Origin: a virus
Strand: one strand, 5' to 3'
IMG/VR virus record: IMGVR_UViG_3300008108_007691
Location: 1-64,000 of that record
DNA length: 64,000 nt
Under the pieces are notes generated by a model. The model worked only from the letters and a program-made list of their open reading frames with translations, was not told the DNA's origin and did no database searches. Below, in pieces: positions 23,419-32,500 of the stretch. Numbering within the stretch: the first letter of the stretch is position 1; every line of letters starts with the position of its first letter. Position numbers and translations under genes: made by a program.

Positions 23419-24759
23419 TTAATTTTTGTTTTTTCTGTTTTCTAATATTTTATTTATTAAAATATCATCAGCCATTATTGTTATTTCTGTATTTTTTCCT
23501 AAACACTTACCAATACCAGTTGAACCAAGAAACAAAAAACTTGCAATAGGTTTTTTTGGATTACTCAATCCAGATCTTGATCGCTGAATAGATTCGGATA
23601 TTTTTTCAATTGCTTCATCCTGTCCAATAACCCTTTTTTTCAACTCTTCACCCATTTTCATTAGACGAACACCTTCACTTTCTGTGATTTGAGTTACCGG
23701 AATTCCAATCATTTTTGAAACGACTCTCGCAATATCATGTTCTGTGACAGGAACCCTTTTGGTTTTTTGTTGATTTTGCCAGTTGTATTTAAAAATCTCT
23801 ATTTCTTTTATTAAATCTCTCTCCTTGTCTCTGATCTTAGCAGCTTGCTCATATTTTTGAGATTTTATTACTTCGTTTTTTTCGTTCTTAAGATCATTCA
23901 ATTTATTTTCAAGAACTTCTAATTCTACTGGTAAGTGGAGATTATCCAAATGTAATCTAGCACCTGCTTCATCAATAATATCGATCGCTTTATCTGGTAA
24001 AAATCTATTGGTAATATATCTAACAGAATAATCTACTGCAGATGTTATTGCTTCGGCATCAAAAGTAACATTATGAAAATCCTCATAAATTCCTTTAATG
24101 TTATTAAGAATAGTTTTAGTTTCTTCAATAGAGGGTTCCTCAATCATTACTTTTTGAAACCTTCTTTCCATAGCCCCATCTTTTTCAATCGATTTTTTAT
24201 ATTCTTCAATTGTTGTAGCACCTATAATTTGCATTGTACCTCTTGCAAGAGCAGGTTTTATAATATTAGAAACATCTAAAGATCCAGCAGAATTACCAGC
24301 ACCAATTATGGTGTGTAATTCATCAATAAATAAAATAATGTTAGGATTATTTTCAATTTCATCCATAATTGCTTTCATCCTTTCCTCAAACTGACCTCTG
24401 TATTTTGTTCCGGCAACTATGAGTGAAATATCTAAGCTTACTATTCTTTTATCATGAAGAACAACACTAACCTTTTTATCAACTATTTTATTTGCAAGAG
24501 ATTCTACAATCGCAGTTTTACCTACACCGGGTTGACCAACTAATACAGGATTATTCTTTTTCTTTCTACTTAAAATTTGAATAATTCTATCTACTTCATT
24601 TTCTCTTCCTACTGCAGGTTCAATTTTTCCAGAAGCAGCTAATTTTGTAATATCTTTTCCAAAATTATCTAACAGCGGAGTGTTTGATCTATTTTTTTTA
24701 TTGTTATTCCCATCAGAAGGAAATAATAATTTAGAGTCATCCAAATCTTCTATAGCCAT
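23419..24759 (-). CDS. N-terminal part of ClpC-like unfoldase fused to split-intein N-fragment
   Basis: A 446-residue protein. Residues 1-418 are ClpC-like: only about 35 residues precede the first AAA+ domain, so the usual N-domain is missing. The first AAA+ has Walker A GQPGVGKT, Walker B IILFIDELHTI and GATTIEEYKK. A UVR-like middle segment follows (KSQKYEQAAKIRDKERDL), then VSKMIGIPVTQI and the start of the second AAA+, ending exactly at GSTGIGK. Residue 419 is Cys1 of an intein (CLGKNTEITIMADD, block A), which runs only 28 residues to the stop. The protein would be inactive until trans-spliced with the 21006-22265 product, giving a ~698-residue unfoldase. Confidence 0.92.
   Translation of the reverse strand: MAIEDLDDSKLLFPSDGNNNKKNRSNTPLLDNFGKDITKLAASGKIEPAVGRENEVDRIIQILSRKKKNNPVLVGQPGVGKTAIVESLANKIVDKKVSVVLHDKRIVSLDISLIVAGTKYRGQFEERMKAIMDEIENNPNIILFIDELHTIIGAGNSAGSLDVSNIIKPALARGTMQIIGATTIEEYKKSIEKDGAMERRFQKVMIEEPSIEETKTILNNIKGIYEDFHNVTFDAEAITSAVDYSVRYITNRFLPDKAIDIIDEAGARLHLDNLHLPVELEVLENKLNDLKNEKNEVIKSQKYEQAAKIRDKERDLIKEIEIFKYNWQNQQKTKRVPVTEHDIARVVSKMIGIPVTQITESEGVRLMKMGEELKKRVIGQDEAIEKISESIQRSRSGLSNPKKPIASFLFLGSTGIGKCLGKNTEITIMADDILINKILENRKNKN
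23422..23505 (-). other. N-terminal split-intein fragment (28 residues)
   Basis: The fragment starts at the Cys directly after the Walker A GIGK and ends at the stop codon. Block A (CLGKNTEI) is clear and block B is absent. It pairs with the 139-residue fragment at 21849-22265. The combined 167 residues match a mini-intein without an internal endonuclease. Confidence 0.88.
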
Positions 24760-24803
24760 ATTTTTTATTTTTAAATTTAAATTAATATTTTGAAATTTGT
24801 AGT

Positions 24804-25229
24804 TTAGTTGCCTGTGCTACCAAAACCACCTTCTCCTCTATCAGTAGTATTCAATTCATCAACCTCTTCAAAAATTACATTTGGAACAGGCATAATAATT
24901 ATTTGAGCAATTCTATCACCTATTTGATATAATTTCCGAGGATTACCAAGTTCTTTCAATCTTACTTTAATCTCACCACGATAACCCGAATCTATTACAC
25001 CAACACAATTAGCTTGAATTTGAGAAGTTTTACTTGCAGAGCTTCGAGGAAAAATAAATCCAGCATAACCATCAGGAATTTCAATCGCTAATCCAGTTCC
25101 ATACTCAGTATAGAATCCATTGGGATCTACAGTTAAAGATAATGCAGTCAAATCCATTCCTGCATCACCCATTTTAGCATAACTTGGAATAATTGCGTTG
25201 GGGTCTAATTTTTTAATTTTGATTAACAT
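24804..25229 (-). CDS. dut: Deoxyuridine triphosphatase (dUTPase)
   Basis: A 141-residue trimeric-type dUTPase with all five motifs in order: GDAGMDL, PRSSASK, GVIDSGYRGEI, GDRIAQIIIMP and the C-terminal RGEGGFGSTG arm that closes over the active site. It hydrolyses dUTP to dUMP and PPi, which keeps uracil out of phage DNA and supplies dUMP for thymidylate. The length is normal and no active-site residue is missing. The gene precedes the ClpC N-half by 44 nt and follows a small ORF by 1 nt, within a minus-strand operon that begins near 25946. Confidence 0.97.
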   Translation of the reverse strand: MLIKIKKLDPNAIIPSYAKMGDAGMDLTALSLTVDPNGFYTEYGTGLAIEIPDGYAGFIFPRSSASKTSQIQANCVGVIDSGYRGEIKVRLKELGNPRKLYQIGDRIAQIIIMPVPNVIFEEVDELNTTDRGEGGFGSTGN

Positions 25230-25230
25230 A

Positions 25231-25527
25231 TTATTTTATTTGGTTTATGATTTTAATTTTTTCTGGATGAATGATAAAACTTATTGTTCCATCATATTTT
25301 TTTTCAACTGTGGAACTGTAATTATCTTCGAATGTAGAAAATATCAAGTGTCCAGATTTTGAGAAAGCATCAAAATATACATTTTTCCTGAAATAAACAT
25401 ATTTAATTTTTATGTTTTTTGTTTCTCCATAAAATGTATAGATAATTTTTTGAAACTCGTTTTGTAGTATGTAATTAATTCTATTTAGCTTATCTCTATA
25501 AATTTTCGGATAAGTTTTTTCGTTCAT
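25231..25527 (-). CDS. Hypothetical protein
   Basis: A 98-residue basic protein with alternating strands (KIKYVYFRKNVYFDAF, GHLIFSTFEDNYSS). No family is recognised. It overlaps the upstream gene by 4 nt and ends 1 nt before dut, so it is in the same operon. Coding status rests on this packing. Confidence 0.55.
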   Translation of the reverse strand: MNEKTYPKIYRDKLNRINYILQNEFQKIIYTFYGETKNIKIKYVYFRKNVYFDAFSKSGHLIFSTFEDNYSSTVEKKYDGTISFIIHPEKIKIINQIK

Positions 25528-25946
25528 AGAATTAAATTGATTAATTTATTTTGTTCATAAAAGTAATCTTCATAATCTATATCTACAACTTCTTGATTAA
25601 ATTTTTTGAAAGCATTTTTAAGAATTATCATTTTTTGTATGATATTTTTTATGGAATTATTATCACACTTATCTTTTAAATCATATAAATCATTTACAGA
25701 AAAACTATCCCATAGTGAACGTAATTTTTTCATATACGCTTTATCATCCTCTTCATAATCAATTTTCTTCTTTATTTGATTTATGTAAACAGCTAAATCA
25801 ATAATAAAAATTTCCTGATTATCCAGAACTTCACAAATAGCGGATCTTAAATCTGATTGATTAAATAAATCATCACCAAAATTCGAAAATTCATTTTCTG
25901 AAAAATTCAAATATAATTTGATTAAAATCTCTTTAGTTTTTTCCAT
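25524..25946 (-). CDS. Hypothetical helical protein
   Basis: A 140-residue, mostly helical acidic protein of unknown function, the first gene of the minus-strand operon that leads to dut and the ClpC genes. Upstream on the minus strand is a TATGTTTG, which fits the Bacteroidetes -7 element, but the -33 region is poor (ATG instead of TTG), so the promoter is only tentative. No domain is recognised. Confidence 0.55.
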   Translation of the reverse strand: MEKTKEILIKLYLNFSENEFSNFGDDLFNQSDLRSAICEVLDNQEIFIIDLAVYINQIKKKIDYEEDDKAYMKKLRSLWDSFSVNDLYDLKDKCDNNSIKNIIQKMIILKNAFKKFNQEVVDIDYEDYFYEQNKLINLIL

Positions 25947-26014
25947 TAATAAATATTTTTGACAAACATATTTAAAAATTATAAAATTTACATAAATACG
26001 ATATATTTATTGTT

Positions 26015-26443
26015 ATGAACAACAAAAAGTTAATAGCTGCCGGAATATTAGCCGTAGATAAGAATACAGGTGAAATTTTACTTATTAAAAGAAGCAATTT
26101 AGTACCCAACCCCAATAAATGGGCAGTTGTAGGAGGTAAAAAAGATCCAGAAGATGAAAATACTAGAGTGGCAGCGATAAGAGAATTTAAGGAAGAAGTT
26201 CAACCAGACACCTCTTATCAACTCAGCAAACTCCCATTCTTTATAAACGAAAATAAATACCTTAAATTTTACACTTACATAGGGTTTTTTGATAACAAGT
26301 TTGTACCCATCCTTAATGAAGAAAATACTGATTATGGGTGGTTTTCCTTAGATGAATTACCGGAAGATTTGTTACCAGCATGTAAATTGATGTTTGAAAC
26401 AAGAGGCGATGACCTTAAAAAGATTATAAATAAAATGAAATAA
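26015..26443 (+). CDS. Nudix hydrolase
   Basis: A 142-residue Nudix-fold protein. The N-terminal strands (AAGILAVDKNTGEILLIKRS) are followed by PNKWAVVGGK and a Nudix box, GGKKDPEDE-NTRVAAI-REFKEEV. The loop between the first Gly and Glu is one residue longer than in the canonical G-x5-E-x7-REUxEExGU, and the usual Gly near the end is replaced (QPD). The catalytic REFKEE core is intact. Phage Nudix enzymes hydrolyse oxidised or regulatory nucleotides such as ADP-ribose or ppGpp; the substrate cannot be told here. A single-gene unit with a terminator immediately after. Confidence 0.88.
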   Translation: MNNKKLIAAGILAVDKNTGEILLIKRSNLVPNPNKWAVVGGKKDPEDENTRVAAIREFKEEVQPDTSYQLSKLPFFINENKYLKFYTYIGFFDNKFVPILNEENTDYGWFSLDELPEDLLPACKLMFETRGDDLKKIINKMK

Positions 26444-26444
26444 A

Positions 26445-26478
26445 AAAAGGTGAACTATCAAAGTTCACCTTTATTATT
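26445..26478. terminator. Bidirectional rho-independent terminator
   Basis: A perfect 11-bp stem AAAGGTGAACT (26445-26455) / AGTTCACCTTT (26461-26471) with a 5-nt loop. A/T-rich tails lie on both sides. It is placed between the convergent Nudix gene and the HNH/AP2-like gene. Confidence 0.85.
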
Positions 26479-26495
26479 TTAAAAATAATGTTTTA

Positions 26496-26990
26496 TTACC
26501 TAGGGATCATTTTTATCATCCTGTCATAGTTCTCTTGAGCCTCTTCTTTGGTTTCATATGTTCCAAAATTAAAAACACGACCCTCAGGACTGATGTACTT
26601 AGCTTCAAAAACAATTTTTTCTTTGACACCACTAGAATTATCTGAAATGATGTTTTTTACCTTATCATCAGATGTTTTTTCAGGATTAAAAAGTCCAAGC
26701 TGTGCGTCTTTTTTGATAATCTGCATTTCAGGAGACACTATTTTAACGTTTGTTTTAACCATGTTTTCTCTACGACAATCTAAGGTATTGCCATTTTTAA
26801 ATGTTATGTTGAAAACTTCGTTAGGATCATCTTTCATAATAAACTTATGCAAAAGTCCATACTTTTGATTTCTGGCATAATACCTTCCAGTATAAAATGA
26901 TGTTGCCACCCATTTGTATTTTAACAACTTGTAATAGTCATTCTCATCTACTAAAGCTACCTGCCCATTTGATAATGGTAATTCTTTCAT
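26496..26990 (-). CDS. Degenerate HNH/AP2-type DNA-binding protein
   Basis: A 164-residue protein with the layout of phage HNH-AP2 endonucleases. The N-terminal module (LSNGQVALVDENDYYKLLKYKW, then LLHKFIM) is the typical lead into an HNH site, and NGNTLDCRREN is its usual end. The catalytic DH pair between them is replaced by FNITFK, so the nuclease is probably dead. The C-terminal 40 residues (AKYISPEGRVFNFGTYETKE) resemble an AP2-like DNA-binding module. It may now act as a DNA-binding regulator, or be a decaying homing gene. It lies 5 nt from the next upstream gene. Confidence 0.6.
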   Translation of the reverse strand: MKELPLSNGQVALVDENDYYKLLKYKWVATSFYTGRYYARNQKYGLLHKFIMKDDPNEVFNITFKNGNTLDCRRENMVKTNVKIVSPEMQIIKKDAQLGLFNPEKTSDDKVKNIISDNSSGVKEKIVFEAKYISPEGRVFNFGTYETKEEAQENYDRMIKMIPR

Positions 26991-26995
26991 GTGTC

Positions 26996-27844
26996 TTATT
27001 GGTTTTTAATTATTTTTATAAATTCTTCTTTATTGATTTGTGGAAGACCCTTACCATTAAAAAGATCCAAGGTAGAAAATTGATTATTTACATCGACCAA
27101 TACCAATCCATTTGTGTTTAACAAATCCCAAATTTTAACAAGTTGTTCAGGAGAGAAATCTTGATCTACTAAATTTTTCAATATTGGACTTTCCTCCGGC
27201 ACATCAACAACAAATATTTCTAAAGTGTTGGAATCTGTTTTAATTGCCTTGTGACCATTCTTGTATAGAAAATGACTAACCGAATCAGTAAATTCTGATG
27301 TGGGAAATTGCATCATAAATGATTTCTGATCAGCATTTTTAATCCTACTGGCCTTGTATCCATTAGGACTGTTTTGATTGAAGCCGTAACTCATAGGAAA
27401 ATTACTGCGTATAGCTCCAATTATTCTCTTATATCGAGACCTCAACAAATTTAATTTTGGATCATCATCTTGCTCTTCATCAAAATGATCGAAACTTTCT
27501 TTTATCTCTTTTTGTATCTCACCATCTATTTCAATGTCAGAGGGATCTAAAATAGATTTGTTTTTAATTATTAATTCATCATTTTCACCACCAACCTCAG
27601 TTATGTAATTGTATTTTTTAGTAAGTAAATCTATAATAAATTTTATTTTAGATGGGTCATTCAATTTAATACTGAAAACAGGATTGTCCTCAGATATTTT
27701 TCCACATAAATAACCATTTACATCTTCACGGTTCTGATAAAGATTTTCCTGTTTTAATATAAATTTGATTCTCTTGCCCATTTCTTTAACTTGAAAGATG
27801 GTGTCAGGAACAGAATCAACATTTTTATCCAATTTCTTAGACAT
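26996..27844 (-). CDS. Hypothetical protein
   Basis: A 282-residue protein, acidic in the middle (ESFDHFDEEQDDDPKL), without a family that I recognise. It is mixed alpha/beta, with strands such as SNTLEIFVVDVP and NGLVLVDVN. The gene is preceded by one of the four TGTAAC/TTCGTTTAAAT sites, 26 nt before its ATG (27870-27901), so it probably belongs to the same expression class as the RadA-like ATPase, the IF-3 operon and the first sigma factor. Confidence 0.6.
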   Translation of the reverse strand: MSKKLDKNVDSVPDTIFQVKEMGKRIKFILKQENLYQNREDVNGYLCGKISEDNPVFSIKLNDPSKIKFIIDLLTKKYNYITEVGGENDELIIKNKSILDPSDIEIDGEIQKEIKESFDHFDEEQDDDPKLNLLRSRYKRIIGAIRSNFPMSYGFNQNSPNGYKASRIKNADQKSFMMQFPTSEFTDSVSHFLYKNGHKAIKTDSNTLEIFVVDVPEESPILKNLVDQDFSPEQLVKIWDLLNTNGLVLVDVNNQFSTLDLFNGKGLPQINKEEFIKIIKNQ

Positions 27845-27869
27845 GATGGTGTTTTTTGGAGTTTTTTGT

Positions 27870-27901
27870 ATTTAAACGAAATACTCGTTTCCAAAGTTAC
27901 A
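27870..27901 (-). promoter_or_regulatory. Candidate phage promoter (TGTAAC / TTCGTTTAAAT), site 3
   Basis: On the minus strand: TGTAAC (27901-27896) and TTCGTTTAAAT (27880-27870), 21 nt between element starts, upstream of the 27844 ATG. Confidence 0.55.
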
Positions 27902-27931
27902 ACTAATATATTTAATAGGATTTTCCTATAA

Positions 27932-28165
27932 TCAAAATCTTTCTAAATCACTGATTTTGAATCTATTAGGTAATGAAGAATGGCTTCTTGGAGAAGTTAA
28001 TTGATAGTAAATTTCTCCATCTTCGCTAACGGAAACTTTAGTAACTTGATATGGTCTTTTACTAGGTCCAAAAGATTTTACAAACACCAAATCATTTATC
28101 TTGAATGGAGAATGTTTCTCTAAAAAATTATCTATAAGATTTTTAAATTCGACTTTGTGTTCCAT
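27932..28165 (-). CDS. Hypothetical small protein, SH3/KOW-like strand pattern
   Basis: A 77-residue protein. Residues 17-75 (FKINDLVFVKSFGPSKRPYQV, then SEDGEIYYQLTS, then FKISDLERF) show the strand spacing of small SH3-like or KOW-like barrels, similar to phage proteins that mimic chromatin or translation barrels. The likeness is only in pattern. It starts immediately after the helicase operon's end (4 nt from the 28170 stop), so it is the last gene of the replication operon on this strand. Confidence 0.5.
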   Translation of the reverse strand: MEHKVEFKNLIDNFLEKHSPFKINDLVFVKSFGPSKRPYQVTKVSVSEDGEIYYQLTSPRSHSSLPNRFKISDLERF

Positions 28166-28169
28166 TTTA

Positions 28170-29585
28170 TTAGATTTTATATGCCATGAAGTGTAAAGAA
28201 TTTTTTGGTCTGGTTATGGCAACGTAAAAAACATTTTTTGATTCAAAATCTTCTTCATCATCAGGATCAAAAGAATATTTTTTCTTTTGTTCGTCTGTTA
28301 GGTTTTTTACGTTGTTAAATTCCAATAGATCTGGAGCAAAACAATTGACGACTACACAATTATCAAATTCCAACCCTTTAGATTTGTGTATAGTCAATAA
28401 AAATTTCCTACTTTCTCTATTAGATTCTATAAAATTAATAATATTTTCTACATTTCCAAAAACCGGCAAAACATAAGTTATTTTATTTTGTGTAGTTACA
28501 CTTATATTACCTTTTTTTATCCCCTCTATCTCAGATTCAGAAAAATAATTTTTATAATTCATGGGATATTTCTTAACTAAAAACTCCCTTTCTATTTCTT
28601 TGATTACATTATTAGTTCTACACAAAATTACAATCTCACTGTAATTATCTATCATTTTCATGAAATTTTCAAATTTCATAATTTTTTTATTAACAACACC
28701 TTGTTCTGTTTTAGATGGTATAGCTTTTAATGTCGAATAATTATTTGAATTTTCTACAATTGAAATTGAACTTCTGAAATTTATACTAAGTGTCATTTCA
28801 TCAACCTGTCTTCTTTTTTTCAACATATCCATTACCCTGAAAGCATTAGCACCACTATAACCAAAAATAGATTGACCTATATCTCCTATGAGTGTATAGT
28901 ATTTTGCATTCAATTTTAGTAATATATCCATTTGAATTGCAGAGGTATCTTGAAATTCATCTATGAGAATATAATCATATTTATTCCTAAACATCACGAG
29001 CCATTTATTTTCCTTTAACAGATCCCTTATCTCAATCAACATATCTGAAAAATCTCTGGTTTTAGTTTCCTTTTTGAATTTATTATATTCATCTATAAAA
29101 TTTGGTTTTTTACACTTAATGCCCTCTGCAGATTGTAATTTGAATGAAGTTATTTCAGCACTTATGTATTGTGCATTCTCATACATATCGTTTAATAATT
29201 CATAGAATTTAATTTTAAGCTCATTAGATGCACTCGGCTTAGGTCTATTTTTTTCTTTATACCAAGAAATAAATTCATATATCTCTACTACCTTTTTAAA
29301 CTTTTTCATTTTTGACAACATTCCTTGGCAAAAAGCATGGATTGTAGTTATTTTAATTTCATCATTCTGAAGCCTTGATCTGAATTCTTCTACAGCAGAT
29401 TTAGTGTAAGAGAAAAATAAAATTTTTGAAGGATCTACACCTTGTGAAATTAAATACCTTACTCTTTCGACTGCTGAAAAGGTTTTTCCCGAACCTGCGG
29501 TTGCTCTTAAAATAATATTTGATTTTATATTAGCATTGATAAATGATAATTGTTCCTCTGTATATTTGTTTTTAGTTTTTTCCAT
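28170..29585 (-). CDS. UvrD/PcrA-like superfamily 1 DNA helicase
   Basis: A 471-residue SF1A helicase, shorter than UvrD (about 720). Motifs in order: Q-motif region (YTEEQLSFI), I (ATAGSGKTF, residues 28-36), Ia (FFSYTKSAVEEF), II (ILIDEFQDTS), III (LIGDIGQSIFGYSGA), IV (LSINFRSS), V (LLTIHKSKGLEFDNCVVV) and VI (FYVAITRPKNSL). The 1B/2B inserts are reduced. It likely moves 3' to 5' on ssDNA in replication or recombination, like the host enzymes. The start lies 2 nt before the stop of the SbcD-SbcC fusion gene, in the same operon. Confidence 0.93.
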   Translation of the reverse strand: MEKTKNKYTEEQLSFINANIKSNIILRATAGSGKTFSAVERVRYLISQGVDPSKILFFSYTKSAVEEFRSRLQNDEIKITTIHAFCQGMLSKMKKFKKVVEIYEFISWYKEKNRPKPSASNELKIKFYELLNDMYENAQYISAEITSFKLQSAEGIKCKKPNFIDEYNKFKKETKTRDFSDMLIEIRDLLKENKWLVMFRNKYDYILIDEFQDTSAIQMDILLKLNAKYYTLIGDIGQSIFGYSGANAFRVMDMLKKRRQVDEMTLSINFRSSISIVENSNNYSTLKAIPSKTEQGVVNKKIMKFENFMKMIDNYSEIVILCRTNNVIKEIEREFLVKKYPMNYKNYFSESEIEGIKKGNISVTTQNKITYVLPVFGNVENIINFIESNRESRKFLLTIHKSKGLEFDNCVVVNCFAPDLLEFNNVKNLTDEQKKKYSFDPDDEEDFESKNVFYVAITRPKNSLHFMAYKI

Positions 29586-29587
29586 TA

Positions 29588-32500
29588 TTATGAAGTTATA
29601 GAAAACTGTGAAATTCCTGCATCAGGATTGGCCTCAACCTGTTCTTTAATCAACCCGGAATTAGATTTGGTAACTTGTATAATGTTATTTACAAAATCTT
29701 TTATTTCTGTTCTATGAGTTATTATAAGAATATTTTTATATCTGTTACTTAAATAAGAAAAGACCTTTCCAATGTCTGCTGTCTTATCTTCATCAAGCGT
29801 ACCAAAACCTTCATCTATAATCCTTAGACTTGGTTTCATCAAACAGCTTACAGAGTGTAATGCATCGGTAATTGCTATACTACCAACAAATTTCTGAGAT
29901 CCAGAACCCATAGATAAAGGAAGCGAATCTATTTTGTCTGGACTGAAATAAAATATTTCTTGAACATCTCCATTGTTTTTAATGAACATATCAATTCTGA
30001 AGTTAACAATATTTGATAGAATTGAGTTGATTCTATAATTAACAATTGGAAGTTTCTTTTTAATTATCTGAGCTGGTATTCCATCTCTTGAAACAGCCTG
30101 TAAATAAACAGAATATTTAGCATATATTCTAACTGATTCTTTTATCTGATTTAATTTATCAATCAAGTTTTCGATATTGTTTTGATTAACTTTTATTGTA
30201 CCGGAAAAATCTTTTATTTTATTATCAAGTTGATGAATAACAATCTTGTATTCTTTTATACTTTGTTTTAAAGCTTCAATTTTGTTATCAATTTTACTAT
30301 TAGATGATATCTTGGTTTCGTTTGATTTTATTTTAGAAATTTGTTCTTTGAGGTCTTTATTTTTATCTTCAAAACTCTTCAATTTATTTTTTTGATCCTC
30401 CAAATCTCTGTTTTTATTTTTTACCTCCTCATTATGCAAGATGTCAGTTTCGGCTTGTTTCAATTTTTCTAAATTGACTTTCAATGAATCCATTTCATTT
30501 TTATCAGATTGTAATGATATTTTAAGAGAGTCTAACTTATTTTTTTGACCATCAAAATTTATATTATGAGTAGAAGCACTTTTTATCGAATTTATTTTTT
30601 CTTGTAATCCGTTTATTTCTGATGTGATTGAAGAAATCTTCACAATACATTCTTGCTCAACTTCTGGATTAGCTTGTTTAGTGGTTTGTTTACAAGTTGG
30701 GCACTTTTCTCCTCTAGAAACCTTTAGATCATTATCTAAATTTAATTTATCTTTTCGTTTAGAATCTAATTCATCTTCATATGGTTTTGATTCCTCAACA
30801 GTAAGTTTAGGATTTTCCTTAATCCATTTCTCAAATTCAAGATATAAATTTTTATTTTTTTGGAATCGTGTTTTTATAGACTCTATTTTATTTTCTAGGT
30901 CATTTGATTTTAATCCAGCAATTTCTTGAGGTGTTTCCTTAAGAAAGTTTTTAGATGTCCAATCAGATAATGAATTTATATTTTCAGAAAATTTATTAAT
31001 TTCTGAATTATTTTTCTCTATTTTTTGTTCTACTTCAGTTATATTTTTTTCAGTAGTTTCTTCTAATTGCAATATTTTTTTTGTGAGTTCTAAAATTTCA
31101 GAATTGTGAATTTCTATCTGTTCATCATTTTCATCTTTATCCTTTTGTAGAGAGTCAAGATGTATTTTATCATTAGAATTTTTATCCTTCAATTCTTCAA
31201 TCTGTTTTTCGATTTCAGATGGGTCTCCAAGTTGTTTTTGTACAGACTTTATTTGATTAAAAATTTTATTAGCGAATTCATATTTGATGTCAAAAACCTC
31301 CAAACCAAAAAACTTTCTTATCAAATCATTCTTTGGTTGTTGTTGTAAACTTAAATAATCATCTTTTCCACCTTGTGTCTGAAGTGATATTTTTGTAAAA
31401 TCATCGAAAGTTCCTATACTATCAATTATTAGTTTTTTAAACTCTTTTTTCTCTTTAGCAGCACGATCAGAATCTTCATTGATCCAAATTTCTTCACCAT
31501 CTTCATCGTGAGATAAATATTCATATTTGACAGAATATGCAGCTTTGGTTGTTCCATCTCTTTTGGATGAAACAGTTATACCTCTTTCAATTCTATATTT
31601 AATACCTGCTATTGTAATGTAAATTCTCACCCAAGACTTGTTAACACCTGTGTAAAGATTAACAACCTTGTGATTATCTCCTCCTCCCAAAATCTTTTCA
31701 TATAATCCCCACACTAAAGCTTTTATTAAATTGGATTTTCCTGAGTAGTTTTTTCCAAATATACCGGTGATTCCATTTAATTTGTCAAAATCAAATTCAT
31801 TTGTTTGTGCTGGATGAGAAAAAATATTAAAGGTTTCCATTTTATTCAAATCCCATTCAATACCCTTCTTATCATTCGATTCTAAATTTATTTTAGAATC
31901 AATTTCCTTGCTCAATTCAATAACATCCTGAATATTTTCGTAAGAATTTTGATTTAAATAATCAATCAAAAGCTTCTCAAAGCTTTCGGAATTTTCATAA
32001 GAAAAATCATCCTCATCTGATTCTAAAACCTTATCCTTGATAATGGGTTTAAATTCAACGGTTACATTTTCGCAGCCATGAATGTCTTTAATCCATTTTC
32101 TTACTTGTGACTTCTTTTCAACATTTTCGTTTTCAGCATCATCCTCAATCTCGATATAAACTCTAGTTTTTTTCTTATCTAAAGAAAACTTTAAATCCTG
32201 TAATCTTTCTTCAACAATTTCACCTTTAGTGATATTTAACTTACAATACCCATAATCATTTGGGATATGTTTTCTCTCAAATTCATTTGAATTTAAGTCC
32301 CAAATCAAATATCCTTTTTCAATTGACTCACCGAAATTTTGTTGAATTAAACTGCCGGAATAAGCTGCAGTATCTCCATTTTTTCTTTCAAATGATTGGT
32401 GTTCGTGTATATCACCGAGTATAACAATGTCAAAATTGTTAAAGGCTGTAATTTTCATTAATTCATCACCCTTCAGTTGATATCCATTGTCATTTACGCA

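Noticed and set aside
24073-24279. Plus-strand ORF within the ClpC N-half
   Set aside because: The minus strand carries the AAA+ motifs; this frame is a shadow.
26548-26868. 106-codon plus-strand ORF
   Set aside because: Antisense shadow of the HNH/AP2-like gene, with no recognisable protein and no fitting neighbours.
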